DNA of 64,000 bases from Aliikangiella sp. G2MR2-5. GTDB lineage: Bacteria > Pseudomonadota > Gammaproteobacteria > Enterobacterales > Kangiellaceae. The DNA is taken from the NCBI RefSeq assembly GCF_015687155.1, contig NZ_JADPQF010000001.1, positions 868,001-932,000 of the forward strand, read 5' to 3'. Under the pieces are notes generated by a model, which made no database searches, was not told the origin of the DNA, and saw only the letters and a program-made list of their open reading frames with translations. Position numbers and translations under genes: made by a program. Below, one piece after another: positions 41,058 to 49,975 of this stretch (positions are counted from its first letter, which is position 1; every line of letters begins with the position of its first letter).

Positions 41058-42155
41058 TTAATTTACATAGATTCTCAAATAGGTCGCATTATTGGCACCG
41101 GTTGTTTCGGCAATCGCGTTATTGCTGTCTATGACTGCACCAATCCAGTAGTATTGCCCGGAGTTAAGACTTGAAGGAATGGTCAAAGAGCGCTGGAAAG
41201 TGTAGGGGGTATTTCGATTTAACGTCAGCGAACCTGTACCTATATTCTGGTCACCGGTAGAGATGATATTATTGGTCGAAATGTAGTACTTGATTTGCGG
41301 AGTTTGAGAAGACTTTCCGTTATTCTCAGCGGTTAATTCCAGCTTAACTGATTGGCCTTTATTTACCCGATAGACTCTTTCTCCACTGTTGACAAAACTA
41401 CTCAGGTTTCCGCCGGTACTTGTGTAAAGTTTAGTCGATTGATGGGTAGAGTATTCACCGCTGGTTCCCAGATATTTGTGATGAGTCAAAGAGACATCTT
41501 CCATAGTGCCGGTTGTGGTTCCATAAAGAATTACTGAACCATTTGCAGCGTCTTCACCAAGATAAGCTCGAGTTGAATTACCGTTAGCATGAATATGATC
41601 CCAGTCCTGTCCCATTATGTTGTAGAAACGGTTTTCATGCAGTAATCCCATCGCGTGTCCGAACTCATGGGTAGCTGTTGTTCTGAAAGGACGGAACGAA
41701 CCACCGTAGGTTATAGAACTACTTTTGTTTGAAGAACTGGTGTATGCAACGTTATTGTTAAACAGGACATCAACTTCATCTATACCGTAGTGCCAGCCAA
41801 ATAGCCAGTAACAATGACTCCAGGTAAAAGCTACCGCTGGTGCTCCATCTAGTGCTGCTGAGTCGTTAGTAAACCAGGTCTCATTCTGACCATTGTCAAA
41901 GCCGACAGAAGTATCTCCGGTTTGCAGACTGAAATTGAACTTACTTGGGTTGTCATTCACTCGGCTGATTACCGTTTGCAGTGCGCTTAAATAAGAACTG
42001 CCTGACGGGAAGCTGACATTGCTGGCTCTAAAGGTTTTTGAATTACTTCCCCATTTGATTTTATTGCCATCACAAGTTCTCCAGGCCGCAGCTTCTGAAT
42101 TGGATATGTTAAATAACGCTGCGATTGCAATTGATGCTAAAACTAATTTTTTCAT
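41058..42155 (-). CDS. Secreted matrixin-type zinc metalloprotease
   Basis: The 365-residue protein has a signal peptide (KKLVLASIAIAALFNISNSEA). Its metzincin zinc motif is HEFGHAMGLLH (HExxHxxGxxH) in TTATHEFGHAMGLLHENRFYN, followed by IMG as the Met-turn. The C-terminal part from about residue 250 (GQSVKLELTAENNGKSSQTPQIKYYIS, AVIDSNNAIAETTGANNAT) is a CARDB-like beta-sandwich used for adhesion or targeting. It is presumably exported by Sec and acts outside the cell or in the periplasm. It is the second gene of a two-gene leftward unit, 57 bp after a secreted partner of unknown function. Confidence 0.88.
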   Translation of the reverse strand: MKKLVLASIAIAALFNISNSEAAAWRTCDGNKIKWGSNSKTFRASNVSFPSGSSYLSALQTVISRVNDNPSKFNFSLQTGDTSVGFDNGQNETWFTNDSAALDGAPAVAFTWSHCYWLFGWHYGIDEVDVLFNNNVAYTSSSNKSSSITYGGSFRPFRTTATHEFGHAMGLLHENRFYNIMGQDWDHIHANGNSTRAYLGEDAANGSVILYGTTTGTMEDVSLTHHKYLGTSGEYSTHQSTKLYTSTGGNLSSFVNSGERVYRVNKGQSVKLELTAENNGKSSQTPQIKYYISTNNIISTGDQNIGTGSLTLNRNTPYTFQRSLTIPSSLNSGQYYWIGAVIDSNNAIAETTGANNATYLRIYVN

Positions 42156-42212
42156 GATCTCATCCTAAGTTTAATTATTAAAAACAAATAGATAACCTTC
42201 CACTGGTTAGCT

Positions 42213-43100
42213 TTATTTAGATTGTTTGAATTTTGCTGGTACGTTAAGAACAGGTTCGCCATTGCTTTCCAAAATAGCTTGTTCTTCCCATTGGTCATAA
42301 GCCGATTTGGCACGCCCTGTTGCTGTAGGTTGTTTGGGTGAACGCAATGGATTTAATGATTGCGCAGCATCTTTTGGTGTAGCAGCTTTAAACAAAGGTG
42401 TTGAGAAATCCAGTTTAGCATTGCTGGATTTAAAACTTGAACCCTTTAACAAACCATTGGCTTGCATGCTGATTGATTTGTCTTTTATCATTGCAACAAA
42501 TGTTTGCGTATCGAGCACCGAAGTGTTCTTTTCTACTTGAGGTTTTGATTCATTTTCATAATTGCTCAGTCCTTTGGCGAAGCCTGTTTTTCGATTGGTA
42601 GAAGATATTTGTTCTACCATACTGTCTTTGCCTAGCTTGAATTCACCTTGTCCATTCATCATTAATGGCTGGCCATGTTCATTTGAAACCAGACCATTGA
42701 GATCTCGATATCGCCCCTGGCTACAATTAACTAGAGGGCAAATGACAGAATTGTTTTTACTGACGAAAAGAATATCTTTTTCGCCTTTTTCAAAGGTAGG
42801 AACTTCCGAAACCGAAAGGTAACGAATAATATCGCCTTTCTTTTGCTCGCCTCCGATAAAGCGTAAGGTGACCGTTTTATTTCGAGTGTTTCCTGCAATC
42901 AAATTGTCAACACGATAAGTAACGAAAGTGTGGGGTAGTCCTTCGTTTGAATCTTTGTATTCAATGTTGACGACTTCACCTTGAATAACCAGATCTGATT
43001 TTGCGAGTAGACGTTCGACTTTTACATCGCTGTCAGCCATTGTAAGTTGGCTGAATGCTGTCAGGCTGATTGCAGCGGCAATTGCATTAAGTTTTTTCAT
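42213..43100 (-). CDS. Secreted protein of unknown function, partner of the metalloprotease
   Basis: I chose ATG 43100 (295 residues) because AAGGAAA precedes it and a signal peptide follows (MKKLNAIAAAISLTAFSQLTMADS). A longer frame to 43199 lacks both. Residues about 25-130 look like a beta-rich domain (LVIQGEVVNIEYKD, VTYRVDNLIAGN, TVTLRFIGGEQKKGD). It has two close Cys (CPLVNCSQGRYRDLNG), which may pair. The rest is low in hydrophobic residues and may be disordered. I do not recognise a named family. Proteins with this opening often accompany matrixin-like proteases, so a role as substrate, inhibitor or chaperone is conceivable. Confidence 0.72.
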   Translation of the reverse strand: MKKLNAIAAAISLTAFSQLTMADSDVKVERLLAKSDLVIQGEVVNIEYKDSNEGLPHTFVTYRVDNLIAGNTRNKTVTLRFIGGEQKKGDIIRYLSVSEVPTFEKGEKDILFVSKNNSVICPLVNCSQGRYRDLNGLVSNEHGQPLMMNGQGEFKLGKDSMVEQISSTNRKTGFAKGLSNYENESKPQVEKNTSVLDTQTFVAMIKDKSISMQANGLLKGSSFKSSNAKLDFSTPLFKAATPKDAAQSLNPLRSPKQPTATGRAKSAYDQWEEQAILESNGEPVLNVPAKFKQSK

Positions 43101-43438
43101 TATAAATTTCCTTTTTATTAAAATTTCCTTGTGAATTGTTGGCTTGACTTGATTTGTTTTTCCTGTTCGAGCCAAGCGAGCACATGATAGGATTTTCATT
43201 CAGTAAAAAATAGAACCAAATTACTCAAAGTTTTGTAAGCCTTTGCCTACACAAAAAGTGAGATAAAAGTTAGTTTATTTGCTATATCTCAAAAGTGGAT
43301 GCTTGCTTTTGGGTGAGCCAAGTTAGACGGCCGTAAGGGATTTGACGTTAAATTTAGCGTTAAATTTGAAATTGAATTTGCTGACAACTACTAGAGAATC
43401 ATATAAGGTTCCAACATGTTCACTAGAGAGGAAAAAGA

Positions 43439-44113
43439 ATGACCGAAACGACTGCTAATACTGCAAATCAAATTCTGGACGAGGCGCTAAAACTTTATTC
43501 TTTTGGTTATACAGATCGTTCGGGAAAAGTTCGTTGGCTGGCTGAGGAATTGGGTATATCGGTAGAAGAGCACAAAGTCGAGGTTGGTGACAATCGTAAA
43601 CCTGAATATAAGCAAATTAATCCTTTCGGTGCGATTCCTACGGCTATTTATCGCGGCGAAACTCTGACGGAATCAACTGCAACCTGTATTCATCTCGCAG
43701 AAATGTTTCCGGAAAAGGGGATGGCTGTTTTTGCCAAAGAGAAAGAGCGTTATGAATATTTGCGTTGGATTTCTATGAGCGCAGAATCTATGGAGGGCAA
43801 ACTGGTCGATTATATTCTGGCAAGTTATGGAATTATGCCGGAAGAGTTAAAGGGAATTTTTCAGCAGCTACTCGAGTTTAAATGTAGAGCGTTTGCACAA
43901 CAGCTACCGGAAGAAGGCTTTCTCGTAGCTAACCGCTTAACTGTGGCCGATATAGTCACCGCTTATTCGCTTAAGCTCGGAATTTTGAATGGATTTATCC
44001 AATATGAGCAGGTAGAAGGATACCTTGGACCCCTGATGCAACGGAAAGCGGCAGCTAAGGCACACTTTTTCGATGGGTTAAAAGCGTTTCTGGAGAAGTC
44101 TGTATCTAACTAG
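43439..44113 (+). CDS. Glutathione S-transferase family protein
   Basis: The 224-residue protein has an N-terminal thioredoxin-like fold with LYSFGYTDRSGKVRWLAEELGI, NPFGAIPTAIYRGETLTESTATCIHLAEMFP (cis-Pro and ESxA glutathione site), then an all-helical C-terminal domain with LTVADIVTAYSLKLG. No Cys or Tyr typical of a defined class is seen at the active position, where Ser is likely. It is alone between the protease pair and the WYL regulator, preceded by tandem 12-bp repeats at 43346-43369 (CGTTAAATTT-type). Substrate unknown. Confidence 0.85.
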   Translation: MTETTANTANQILDEALKLYSFGYTDRSGKVRWLAEELGISVEEHKVEVGDNRKPEYKQINPFGAIPTAIYRGETLTESTATCIHLAEMFPEKGMAVFAKEKERYEYLRWISMSAESMEGKLVDYILASYGIMPEELKGIFQQLLEFKCRAFAQQLPEEGFLVANRLTVADIVTAYSLKLGILNGFIQYEQVEGYLGPLMQRKAAAKAHFFDGLKAFLEKSVSN

Positions 44114-44132
44114 TGTTGATGAATCAGAACAA

Positions 44133-45119
44133 CTATTGATTAAAAAGCCAGGGCGATAGTTCATCCTGGTTTCTAATCATAATCTGTGATGCTAACGGAC
44201 TGGTATTTGCTACATCAAGCCTTAACAGTTGCATGACGTACTGTACTAGCGCTCCGCGAGTGTTTATTTTTAATAGTTGCTCCTCCATTCCATAATCCTG
44301 AGCTATAACTTTCTGCTGGTGCGCATTGAGTCGCTGGTCGGGGACGACCTGAATTTCTACCTGAGTATTCCATGCTACATCATCAGCGATAGTGACTTCC
44401 GATTGTAGAGTAGTTTCTGGCTTTTCGGTTAGTCTGGATAGCAGGAAGTCTCTAAATTCTCCTGACTTTTCACAGTATGCCCTGATGTGCCATCTATACC
44501 CGTTGAAAACCAGAGTATGAGGGGCGATAACTCGACCATCATTGACCGGATTAGTCAGCGAAGCGTAGCTGATATCGATACGCTTGTTTTCTCGAGCGGC
44601 TTGCAATATAGGTCTGACGTATTCTGGATTGACCTTTCTCATCAACGGATTTAATAGTTCGGTGTTGGTTTGCTGCACATTAAGTGACTCAAATTGGGTC
44701 ATTAAATCTTGGCGACTGCTGATAAGCTGGAGGTATTCATTGATATCGCCAGAGGATACTTTTGGGGTAAACATTTCTGTAGGAGCATAGCCTTTAAGGG
44801 TTTTATCATATGTCAGATTTTGGGGGGCAACATCTTTGATGTAGTTGTTAATATCCTTGCTGGCTTGTTGGCGCCCTATACCAAAGGCTGTTTGCAGAGA
44901 ATTAGTGGTCAGGCGTCCTTCCCACAATGCAATGATTTCAATCAGGCGGTAACGAAGCAACAAGTCCCAGCGATAAGGCCTTTGGGTGTTATTTTTTAAA
45001 TGATTGCGCTTCAATTTATCACCTGTAGTTAACTCGATTGAATTTGATTTTCCCAAATCAGACTTGTTTGAATCAGAGCTATAAACGCTCGGACCATCGG
45101 AAAGATTAACTTTGGGCAT
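44133..45119 (-). CDS. WYL-domain transcriptional regulator (CapW/BrxR-like layout)
   Basis: I use ATG 45119 (328 residues). A GTG four codons earlier is too close to the AGGGAAA site. After a low-complexity N-terminus comes a winged helix (RWDLLLRYRLIEIIALWEGRLTT, FGIGRQQASKDINNYI) and NLTYDKTLKGYAPT. A WYL domain (HTLVFNGYRWHIRAYCEKSGEF) and a C-terminal WCX-like part follow. This order and wording resemble CapW/BrxR proteins that repress CBASS or BREX defence genes. No defence genes are recognised here. It is divergent from paaI, so it could instead control phenylacetate genes. Both ideas are inference. Confidence 0.82.
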   Translation of the reverse strand: MPKVNLSDGPSVYSSDSNKSDLGKSNSIELTTGDKLKRNHLKNNTQRPYRWDLLLRYRLIEIIALWEGRLTTNSLQTAFGIGRQQASKDINNYIKDVAPQNLTYDKTLKGYAPTEMFTPKVSSGDINEYLQLISSRQDLMTQFESLNVQQTNTELLNPLMRKVNPEYVRPILQAARENKRIDISYASLTNPVNDGRVIAPHTLVFNGYRWHIRAYCEKSGEFRDFLLSRLTEKPETTLQSEVTIADDVAWNTQVEIQVVPDQRLNAHQQKVIAQDYGMEEQLLKINTRGALVQYVMQLLRLDVANTSPLASQIMIRNQDELSPWLFNQ

Positions 45120-45323
45120 GAGTAAATACACTTTCCCTGCAATTGTGGAGTTCCCCCAAAAAAAGCAATAACGCTATAATGACACTTTACTTGCCGGACT
45201 GAAAGCTCAGCTTGATTCTGCGATGGCTTTCGCTGCCAGGAAGTCAGTTTTGATTTTTTTTACTAAGCGTTTATTCTATGTGCAAACTGACAACCTAAAT
45301 TTATATTGTTGGAATTATTGAGT

Positions 45324-45725
45324 ATGAACAGAGTCGAGCAGTTGTTAAATAATGATCCGGCATCACAGATGCTCGGCATTACGCTGGAAAAGTGCACTAA
45401 GGATGAGTGTCGATTAGTGATGCTGGTGACTGATGCTATGACTAATGGATATGACTTCTGTCATGGTGGATTTGTTTACTCCCTGGCGGACACTGCCAGT
45501 GCTTTTGCTGCAGCTGTCGAGGGGGAGACCATTCTAACGGCCAGTCATCTGATTGAGTATCTGGCACCAGCAAAAAACGGTGACAGGCTCACCGCGGAGG
45601 CAAAAGTTTCAATAAATAGTGGTCGCAACCGCTTTTGTGATGTTAAAGTCTGCGACCAAAATAATCAGCTGATTGCAGTGAGTCGTAGCAAGCTTATTAG
45701 TAAGCGAATAGCGAATAGCGAATAA
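45324..45725 (+). CDS. paaI: Phenylacetate pathway hotdog thioesterase PaaI
   Basis: The hotdog-fold thioesterase (133 residues from ATG 45324) has AMTNGYDFCHGGFVYSLADTASAFAA, with the Asn, His-Gly and Asp pattern of PaaI, and ILTASHLIEYLAPAKNGDRLTAEA. PaaI rescues CoA from stalled ring-hydroxylated intermediates. An in-frame TTG at 45306 is a less likely start. It heads the rightward paa block, with paaJ 76 bp downstream, and is divergent from the WYL regulator. Confidence 0.9.
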   Translation: MNRVEQLLNNDPASQMLGITLEKCTKDECRLVMLVTDAMTNGYDFCHGGFVYSLADTASAFAAAVEGETILTASHLIEYLAPAKNGDRLTAEAKVSINSGRNRFCDVKVCDQNNQLIAVSRSKLISKRIANSE

Positions 45726-45801
45726 GCTTGCCAATAGCAACAGCGTAAAAGAATTTATCATCATATTTCGAGTTTTAGAGAATAGAAAATCAGGAAAACC
45801 A

Positions 45802-47004
45802 ATGAAAAAGGTATTTATTTGCGATGCAATACGTACGCCCATAGGTCGTTTTGGAGGCTCTCTGTCCGGAGTCAGAGCGGACGACTTAGGCGCAATTCCT
45901 ATGAAAGCATTGATGGAGCGCAATCCACAAGTCAACTGGGAAAGTGTGGATGATGTTTATTATGGCTGTGCCAATCAGGCAGGCGAAGATAACCGTAATG
46001 TTGCTCGCATGAGTAGCCTGCTAGCTGGTTTACCACAGTCGGTACCAGGTATGACCATTAATCGACTTTGTGGCTCAGGAATGGATGCCGTGGGTACGGC
46101 GGCCAGAGCTATTGCGACCGGTGAGCAATCTCTGGTGATTGCTGGTGGGGTAGAACAGATGTCGCGTGCACCTTTTGTTATGCCAAAAGCGGAAACGCCA
46201 TTTTCCAGAAAAGCGGAAATCTACGACACAACTATGGGCTGGCGGTTTATTAATAAGCAGATGAAAGAAGTTTACGGTGTCGACTCTATGCCGGAAACGG
46301 CGGAAAATGTCGCAGAGCAATTTAATATTAGTCGCGAAGATCAGGATCAGTTTGCTTTAAATACACAGAACAAAACACAAAAAGCACAGCAAGCTGGTAT
46401 TTTTAATGATGAAATCGTACCGGTTACCGTTAAGGTTAGTCGCAAAGAAAGCAAAGAGTTCGCGGTCGATGAGCACCCTCGTCCTAGCACAATTGAAGGA
46501 CTGGCCAAATTAACGGCGCCATTCAGAGAAGGTGGTAGCGTGACTGCCGGTAATGCATCCGGGATTAATGATGGAGCCTGTGCGTTACTATTAGCGAGTG
46601 AGGAAGCCATGAATGCTAATGGATTGAAGCCATTGGCCAGAGTCGTAGGCATGGCTGTTTCCGGAGTAGAACCACGAATCATGGGAATCGGGCCGGTCAG
46701 CGCGTCACAAAAAGTACTGGAAAAAACAGGTTTAACACTCGATCAGATGGATGTCATTGAACTGAATGAAGCATTTGCGGCTCAAGGACTTGCTGTACTG
46801 CGCGAGCTGGGAGTTGCTGATGACGATCCTCGTGTTAATCCAAACGGGGGCGCAATTGCTCTGGGCCATCCACTGGGTATGAGTGGCGCTCGACTGGTGA
46901 CAACTGCTGCTTACCAACTAAAACGAAGCGGGGGTAAATATGCGCTGTGTACTATGTGTATCGGCGTAGGCCAGGGTATTGCTCTGATTATCGAAAGCGC
47001 ATAG
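45802..47004 (+). CDS. paaJ: 3-oxoadipyl-CoA / 3-oxo-5,6-dehydrosuberyl-CoA thiolase
   Basis: The 400-residue thiolase has the acyl-binding Cys in [46 protein letters not shown] and the C-terminal [17 protein letters not shown] and [10 protein letters not shown]. The N-terminus [25 protein letters not shown] is typical of PaaJ/PcaF. It catalyses the last thiolytic steps of phenylacetate breakdown to acetyl-CoA and succinyl-CoA. It lies between paaI and paaA and is followed by a strong terminator, so paaABCDE has a separate promoter. Confidence 0.94.
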   Translation: MKKVFICDAIRTPIGRFGGSLSGVRADDLGAIPMKALMERNPQVNWESVDDVYYGCANQAGEDNRNVARMSSLLAGLPQSVPGMTINRLCGSGMDAVGTAARAIATGEQSLVIAGGVEQMSRAPFVMPKAETPFSRKAEIYDTTMGWRFINKQMKEVYGVDSMPETAENVAEQFNISREDQDQFALNTQNKTQKAQQAGIFNDEIVPVTVKVSRKESKEFAVDEHPRPSTIEGLAKLTAPFREGGSVTAGNASGINDGACALLLASEEAMNANGLKPLARVVGMAVSGVEPRIMGIGPVSASQKVLEKTGLTLDQMDVIELNEAFAAQGLAVLRELGVADDDPRVNPNGGAIALGHPLGMSGARLVTTAAYQLKRSGGKYALCTMCIGVGQGIALIIESA

Positions 47005-47040
47005 TCATCGATCAGAAAGCAATACTCATCTTAATCGTCT

Positions 47041-47073
47041 AAAACCCGGAGCAGAATCTGCTTCGGGTTTTTT
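47041..47073 (+). terminator. Rho-independent terminator after paaJ
   Basis: A stem of about 12 bp (AAAACCCGGAGC / GCTTCGGGTTTT, one G-T wobble) around AGAATCT runs into a T-tract 36 bp after the paaJ stop. Confidence 0.85.
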
Positions 47074-47093
47074 ACTAACTATCTTTTTTGTAG

Positions 47094-47125
47094 CCTGCAT
47101 CCTGCATCCTGCATCCCGCATCCTG
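47094..47125. repeat. 7-bp tandem repeat (CCTGCAT)
   Basis: Four consecutive 7-bp units are present: CCTGCAT three times and CCCGCAT once, followed by a partial CCTG. They lie between the paaJ terminator and the paaA promoter region. Copy number could vary by slippage. No function is implied. Confidence 0.85.
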
Positions 47126-47153
47126 TTTGGCGCTTGGTTTGACCTCTGAGATA

Positions 47154-47198
47154 ATATGATACACATATTGATTGATATTGAGGATATTAGTATCATAT
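47154..47198. promoter_or_regulatory. Inverted repeat ahead of paaA, candidate operator
   Basis: ATATGATAC and GTATCATAT are perfect 9-bp inverted copies separated by 27 bp, ending 30 bp before the paaA start. The placement is that of a repressor site. PaaX, encoded at the end of this operon, is the obvious candidate, but the match to a known PaaX box was not established. Confidence 0.4.
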
Positions 47199-47228
47199 CT
47201 GCATTGATAATAATGGAGAAAAGTGCCA

Positions 47229-48182
47229 ATGCGATCTCAAGATGAAGAGGCCTTGCTCGAAGAGTTCGAGCGTAAAATTGAGGCAGAAGAGAAAATTGAA
47301 CCGACAGACTGGATGCCAGAAGCTTATCGTAAAAATTTGATCCGTCAGATGTCCCAGCATGCGCATTCTGAAGTTATCGGTATGCAGCCTGAAGGTAACT
47401 GGATTACTCGCGCGCCAAGCTTGCGCAGAAAAGCGGTTCTTCTGGCCAAGGTGCAGGATGAAGGTGGACACGGACTCTATCTATACAGTGCGACTGAAAC
47501 ATTGGGCATTTCTCGTAGCGAAATGATTGAAGCATTGCAAACCGGTGTTGCCAAATACGCCTCTATTTTTAACTATCCGACATTGACCTGGGCAGATGTT
47601 GGCGCAATTGGCTGGTTGGTTGATGGTGCTGCGATTGTGAATCAAATTTCACTCCAGCGAACCTCTTATGGTCCCTATTCACGTGCGATGATTCGTATCT
47701 GTAAGGAAGAGAGTTTTCATCAGCGTCAAGGCTACGAAATCATGTATCAGTTAGCCAAAGGATCTCCTGAGCAAAAGAAAATGGCACAAGATGCGATGAA
47801 TCGTTTCTGGTGGCCGTCATTGATGATGTTTGGACCACACGACAGCGAGTCAGCCCATAGTGGTCAATCAATGAAATGGAAAATTAAGCGTCAGTCCAAC
47901 GATGAATTAAGACAGAAATTCATCGATCAAACTGTTCCTCAGATCGAAGTGTTAGGTTTGGAAATGCCCGATCCTGAAATCAAGTGGAATGAAGAGCGTG
48001 GCCACTATGACTCTGGCGAAATAAACTGGGAAGAATTTTACCAGGTTATAAACGGCAGTGGCCCCTGTAATCACCAGAGAATCAAGCATCATGTTAAAGC
48101 GCATGAAGAGGGTGAGTGGGTGCGTGAAGCTGTGAGAGCTTATCGCGCAAAGCAAGCAGCTAAAAAAGAAAACGCTGCCTGA
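47229..48182 (+). CDS. paaA: Phenylacetyl-CoA 1,2-epoxidase catalytic subunit PaaA
   Basis: PaaA is the di-iron subunit that epoxidises the ring of phenylacetyl-CoA. I prefer ATG 47229 (10 bp after GGAG) over GTG 47223. The 317-residue protein has [62 protein letters not shown] (Glu and His ligands), [15 protein letters not shown] and [19 protein letters not shown]. All are diagnostic. It opens paaABCDE. PaaC and PaaB form the complex with it, and PaaE supplies electrons. Confidence 0.96.
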   Translation: MRSQDEEALLEEFERKIEAEEKIEPTDWMPEAYRKNLIRQMSQHAHSEVIGMQPEGNWITRAPSLRRKAVLLAKVQDEGGHGLYLYSATETLGISRSEMIEALQTGVAKYASIFNYPTLTWADVGAIGWLVDGAAIVNQISLQRTSYGPYSRAMIRICKEESFHQRQGYEIMYQLAKGSPEQKKMAQDAMNRFWWPSLMMFGPHDSESAHSGQSMKWKIKRQSNDELRQKFIDQTVPQIEVLGLEMPDPEIKWNEERGHYDSGEINWEEFYQVINGSGPCNHQRIKHHVKAHEEGEWVREAVRAYRAKQAAKKENAA

Positions 48183-48276
48183 TTTTCGAAGGATTGATTT
48201 TGGATAGGTCTAGTTTGGACAGTTATATTTTTGAAAGACGACCAAAAATATTATCGAATTTTAAGAGAGAAAAATT

Positions 48277-48564
48277 ATGAGTCAGGAACATTTAGCGGTA
48301 TACGAAGTTTTCGTTCGTTCAGCCAGAGGATTGGATCATAAACATGTCGGCAGCTTACACGCAGAAAGCCCTGAGCACGCGTTAATGTATGCCCGTGATT
48401 GTTATATTCGTCGCTCGGAAGGGGTAAGTATCTGGGTTGTAGAATCTAAAAACATCACTGCGTCGCAAGATAACGATACAGAAAATTTTGTCGAGCCGAT
48501 GGACGATAAACCATACCGCCATGCAACACATTACGTGTTGCCTGATAGCGTCAACAACATGTAA
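48277..48564 (+). CDS. paaB: Phenylacetyl-CoA epoxidase subunit PaaB
   Basis: The 95-residue protein shows AVYEVFVRSARGLDHKHVGS, HALMYARDCYIRRSEGVSIWVV and FVEPMDDKPYRHATHYVLPD, the characteristic PaaB sequence. It is a small bridging subunit needed for assembly of the PaaAC epoxidase. It lies 94 bp after paaA and 12 bp before paaC. Confidence 0.96.
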   Translation: MSQEHLAVYEVFVRSARGLDHKHVGSLHAESPEHALMYARDCYIRRSEGVSIWVVESKNITASQDNDTENFVEPMDDKPYRHATHYVLPDSVNNM

Positions 48565-48576
48565 GAGGTTGGTGTA

Positions 48577-49338
48577 ATGGATCAGCAACAGCAAAACCTC
48601 TATCGCTTTTTAGTCGGCCTGGGTGATGACTCAGTCGTGTTAAGTCATCGCTTGTCAGAATGGTGCAGTAACGCTCCCTACCTTGAAGAAGATCTGGCCT
48701 TGTCTAATGTCGCTCTAGATTATATTGGCCGTGCTCGAATGTTTTATCAGTATGCTGCAGAAATTGAAGGCAAAGGGCGCACTGAAGATGACATTGCTTA
48801 TTTAAGAGATGAAAGAGAATTTACCAATCTCTTAATTCATGAGCTACCTATTAACGACTTTGCTTTTACCATGCTTAGACAGTTCTTTGTGGATGTCTTC
48901 TATTGTAATTATCTGGAAGAGCTCTGCAAGTCAAGTGATGAGCGAATCGCGGCAATAGCAGCTAAGGCTGTCAAAGAAAGTCGATATCACTTAAAGCGAA
49001 GTGAGCCATGGATCAGACAGTTAGCCGAAGGCACCGATGAGAGTCGCCGAAGAATAGAAAATGCTTTGGCAGAGCTTGAAAACTTTCTTGGAGAGCTTTT
49101 TGAAATGCCTGCCTGGGAAGTTGAACTGGCTGAGCAAGGTATCGCCGTGGATCGCAAAGCACTTAAAGCTAACTGGGACGAATACGTTCAACAATTTCTT
49201 AAAGCTTCAGATATTGACTTTGCAGAAAGTCGTTTGTTAGTTCAAGGTGGTCGAGAAGGGATCCATACAGAGCATTTAGGTCATATGTTGAGTGATATGC
49301 AATATGTTCAACGAGCTTATCCCGGTCAACAGTGGTAA
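48577..49338 (+). CDS. paaC: Phenylacetyl-CoA epoxidase structural subunit PaaC
   Basis: The 253-residue protein is a ferritin-like paralogue of PaaA that stabilises it. It has FLVGLGDDSVVLSHRLSEWC, APYLEEDLALSNVALDYIGRA, ESRYHLKRSEPWIRQLAEGTDES and HTEHLGHMLSDMQYVQRAYPG. Spacing and order follow the standard paaABC layout. It is followed 43 bp later by paaD. Confidence 0.95.
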   Translation: MDQQQQNLYRFLVGLGDDSVVLSHRLSEWCSNAPYLEEDLALSNVALDYIGRARMFYQYAAEIEGKGRTEDDIAYLRDEREFTNLLIHELPINDFAFTMLRQFFVDVFYCNYLEELCKSSDERIAAIAAKAVKESRYHLKRSEPWIRQLAEGTDESRRRIENALAELENFLGELFEMPAWEVELAEQGIAVDRKALKANWDEYVQQFLKASDIDFAESRLLVQGGREGIHTEHLGHMLSDMQYVQRAYPGQQW

Positions 49339-49381
49339 CCAGCTTAACGAAGCAAACTAGTTTTTTAACGACGGAAGAATC

Positions 49382-49921
49382 ATGAGCCCCTCCGAAAAAG
49401 TCATTCCTACCTTAAACCCGGTGTATGCGGCGAGATTAAACCATAGAAATAATTCGCCGCATCAGAAAATCTGGGAAATTCTGGATAATGTTTTTGATCC
49501 CGAATTACCCGGACTAACCATTTGGGACCTAGGTATTTTACAGGATGTTCAGCTGGTGGAAGGTGAAGACAGTTCGGATAGCATTTGGCGAATCGTTGTT
49601 ACTCCGACCTATAGTGGGTGCCCGGCAGTTGAAACGATCAATCAGGATATCGTGACAACATTAAATGACGCTGGTTATCTAGATGTAAAAGTTGATCTGG
49701 TTTTATCGCCAGCGTGGTCTACCGAAATGGTTTCTCCAGCGGGAAAAGCTCACCTGAAAAGTATTAATATAGCGCCCCCAAATGAGCAGGACCAGGTTTG
49801 TTGCCCCAAGTGTGAAAGTGAAAATACCAAAATCATCAGTCAGTTTGGTTCGACTGCATGTAAGGCTTTTTATCAATGTAACGATTGTTTTGAGACTTTC
49901 GATTACTTTAAACACTTTTAA
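49382..49921 (+). CDS. paaD: Phenylacetate epoxidase maturation protein PaaD
   Basis: PaaD is a SufT/MIP18-like protein thought to help insert or repair metal centres of the epoxidase. The 179 residues contain ILDNVFDPELPGLTIWDLGIL and TPTYSGCPAVETI of the DUF59 domain, and a C-terminal zinc-type module (CCPKCESENTKIISQFGS, ACKAFYQCNDCFETFDYF). Both parts are intact. It lies 43 bp after paaC and 54 bp before paaE. Confidence 0.94.
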   Translation: MSPSEKVIPTLNPVYAARLNHRNNSPHQKIWEILDNVFDPELPGLTIWDLGILQDVQLVEGEDSSDSIWRIVVTPTYSGCPAVETINQDIVTTLNDAGYLDVKVDLVLSPAWSTEMVSPAGKAHLKSINIAPPNEQDQVCCPKCESENTKIISQFGSTACKAFYQCNDCFETFDYFKHF

Positions 49922-49975
49922 ATGGCGCTAGTGGTCAAACAGAGTAGAGCAATCAAAAGAACATAAGGAATCAAA

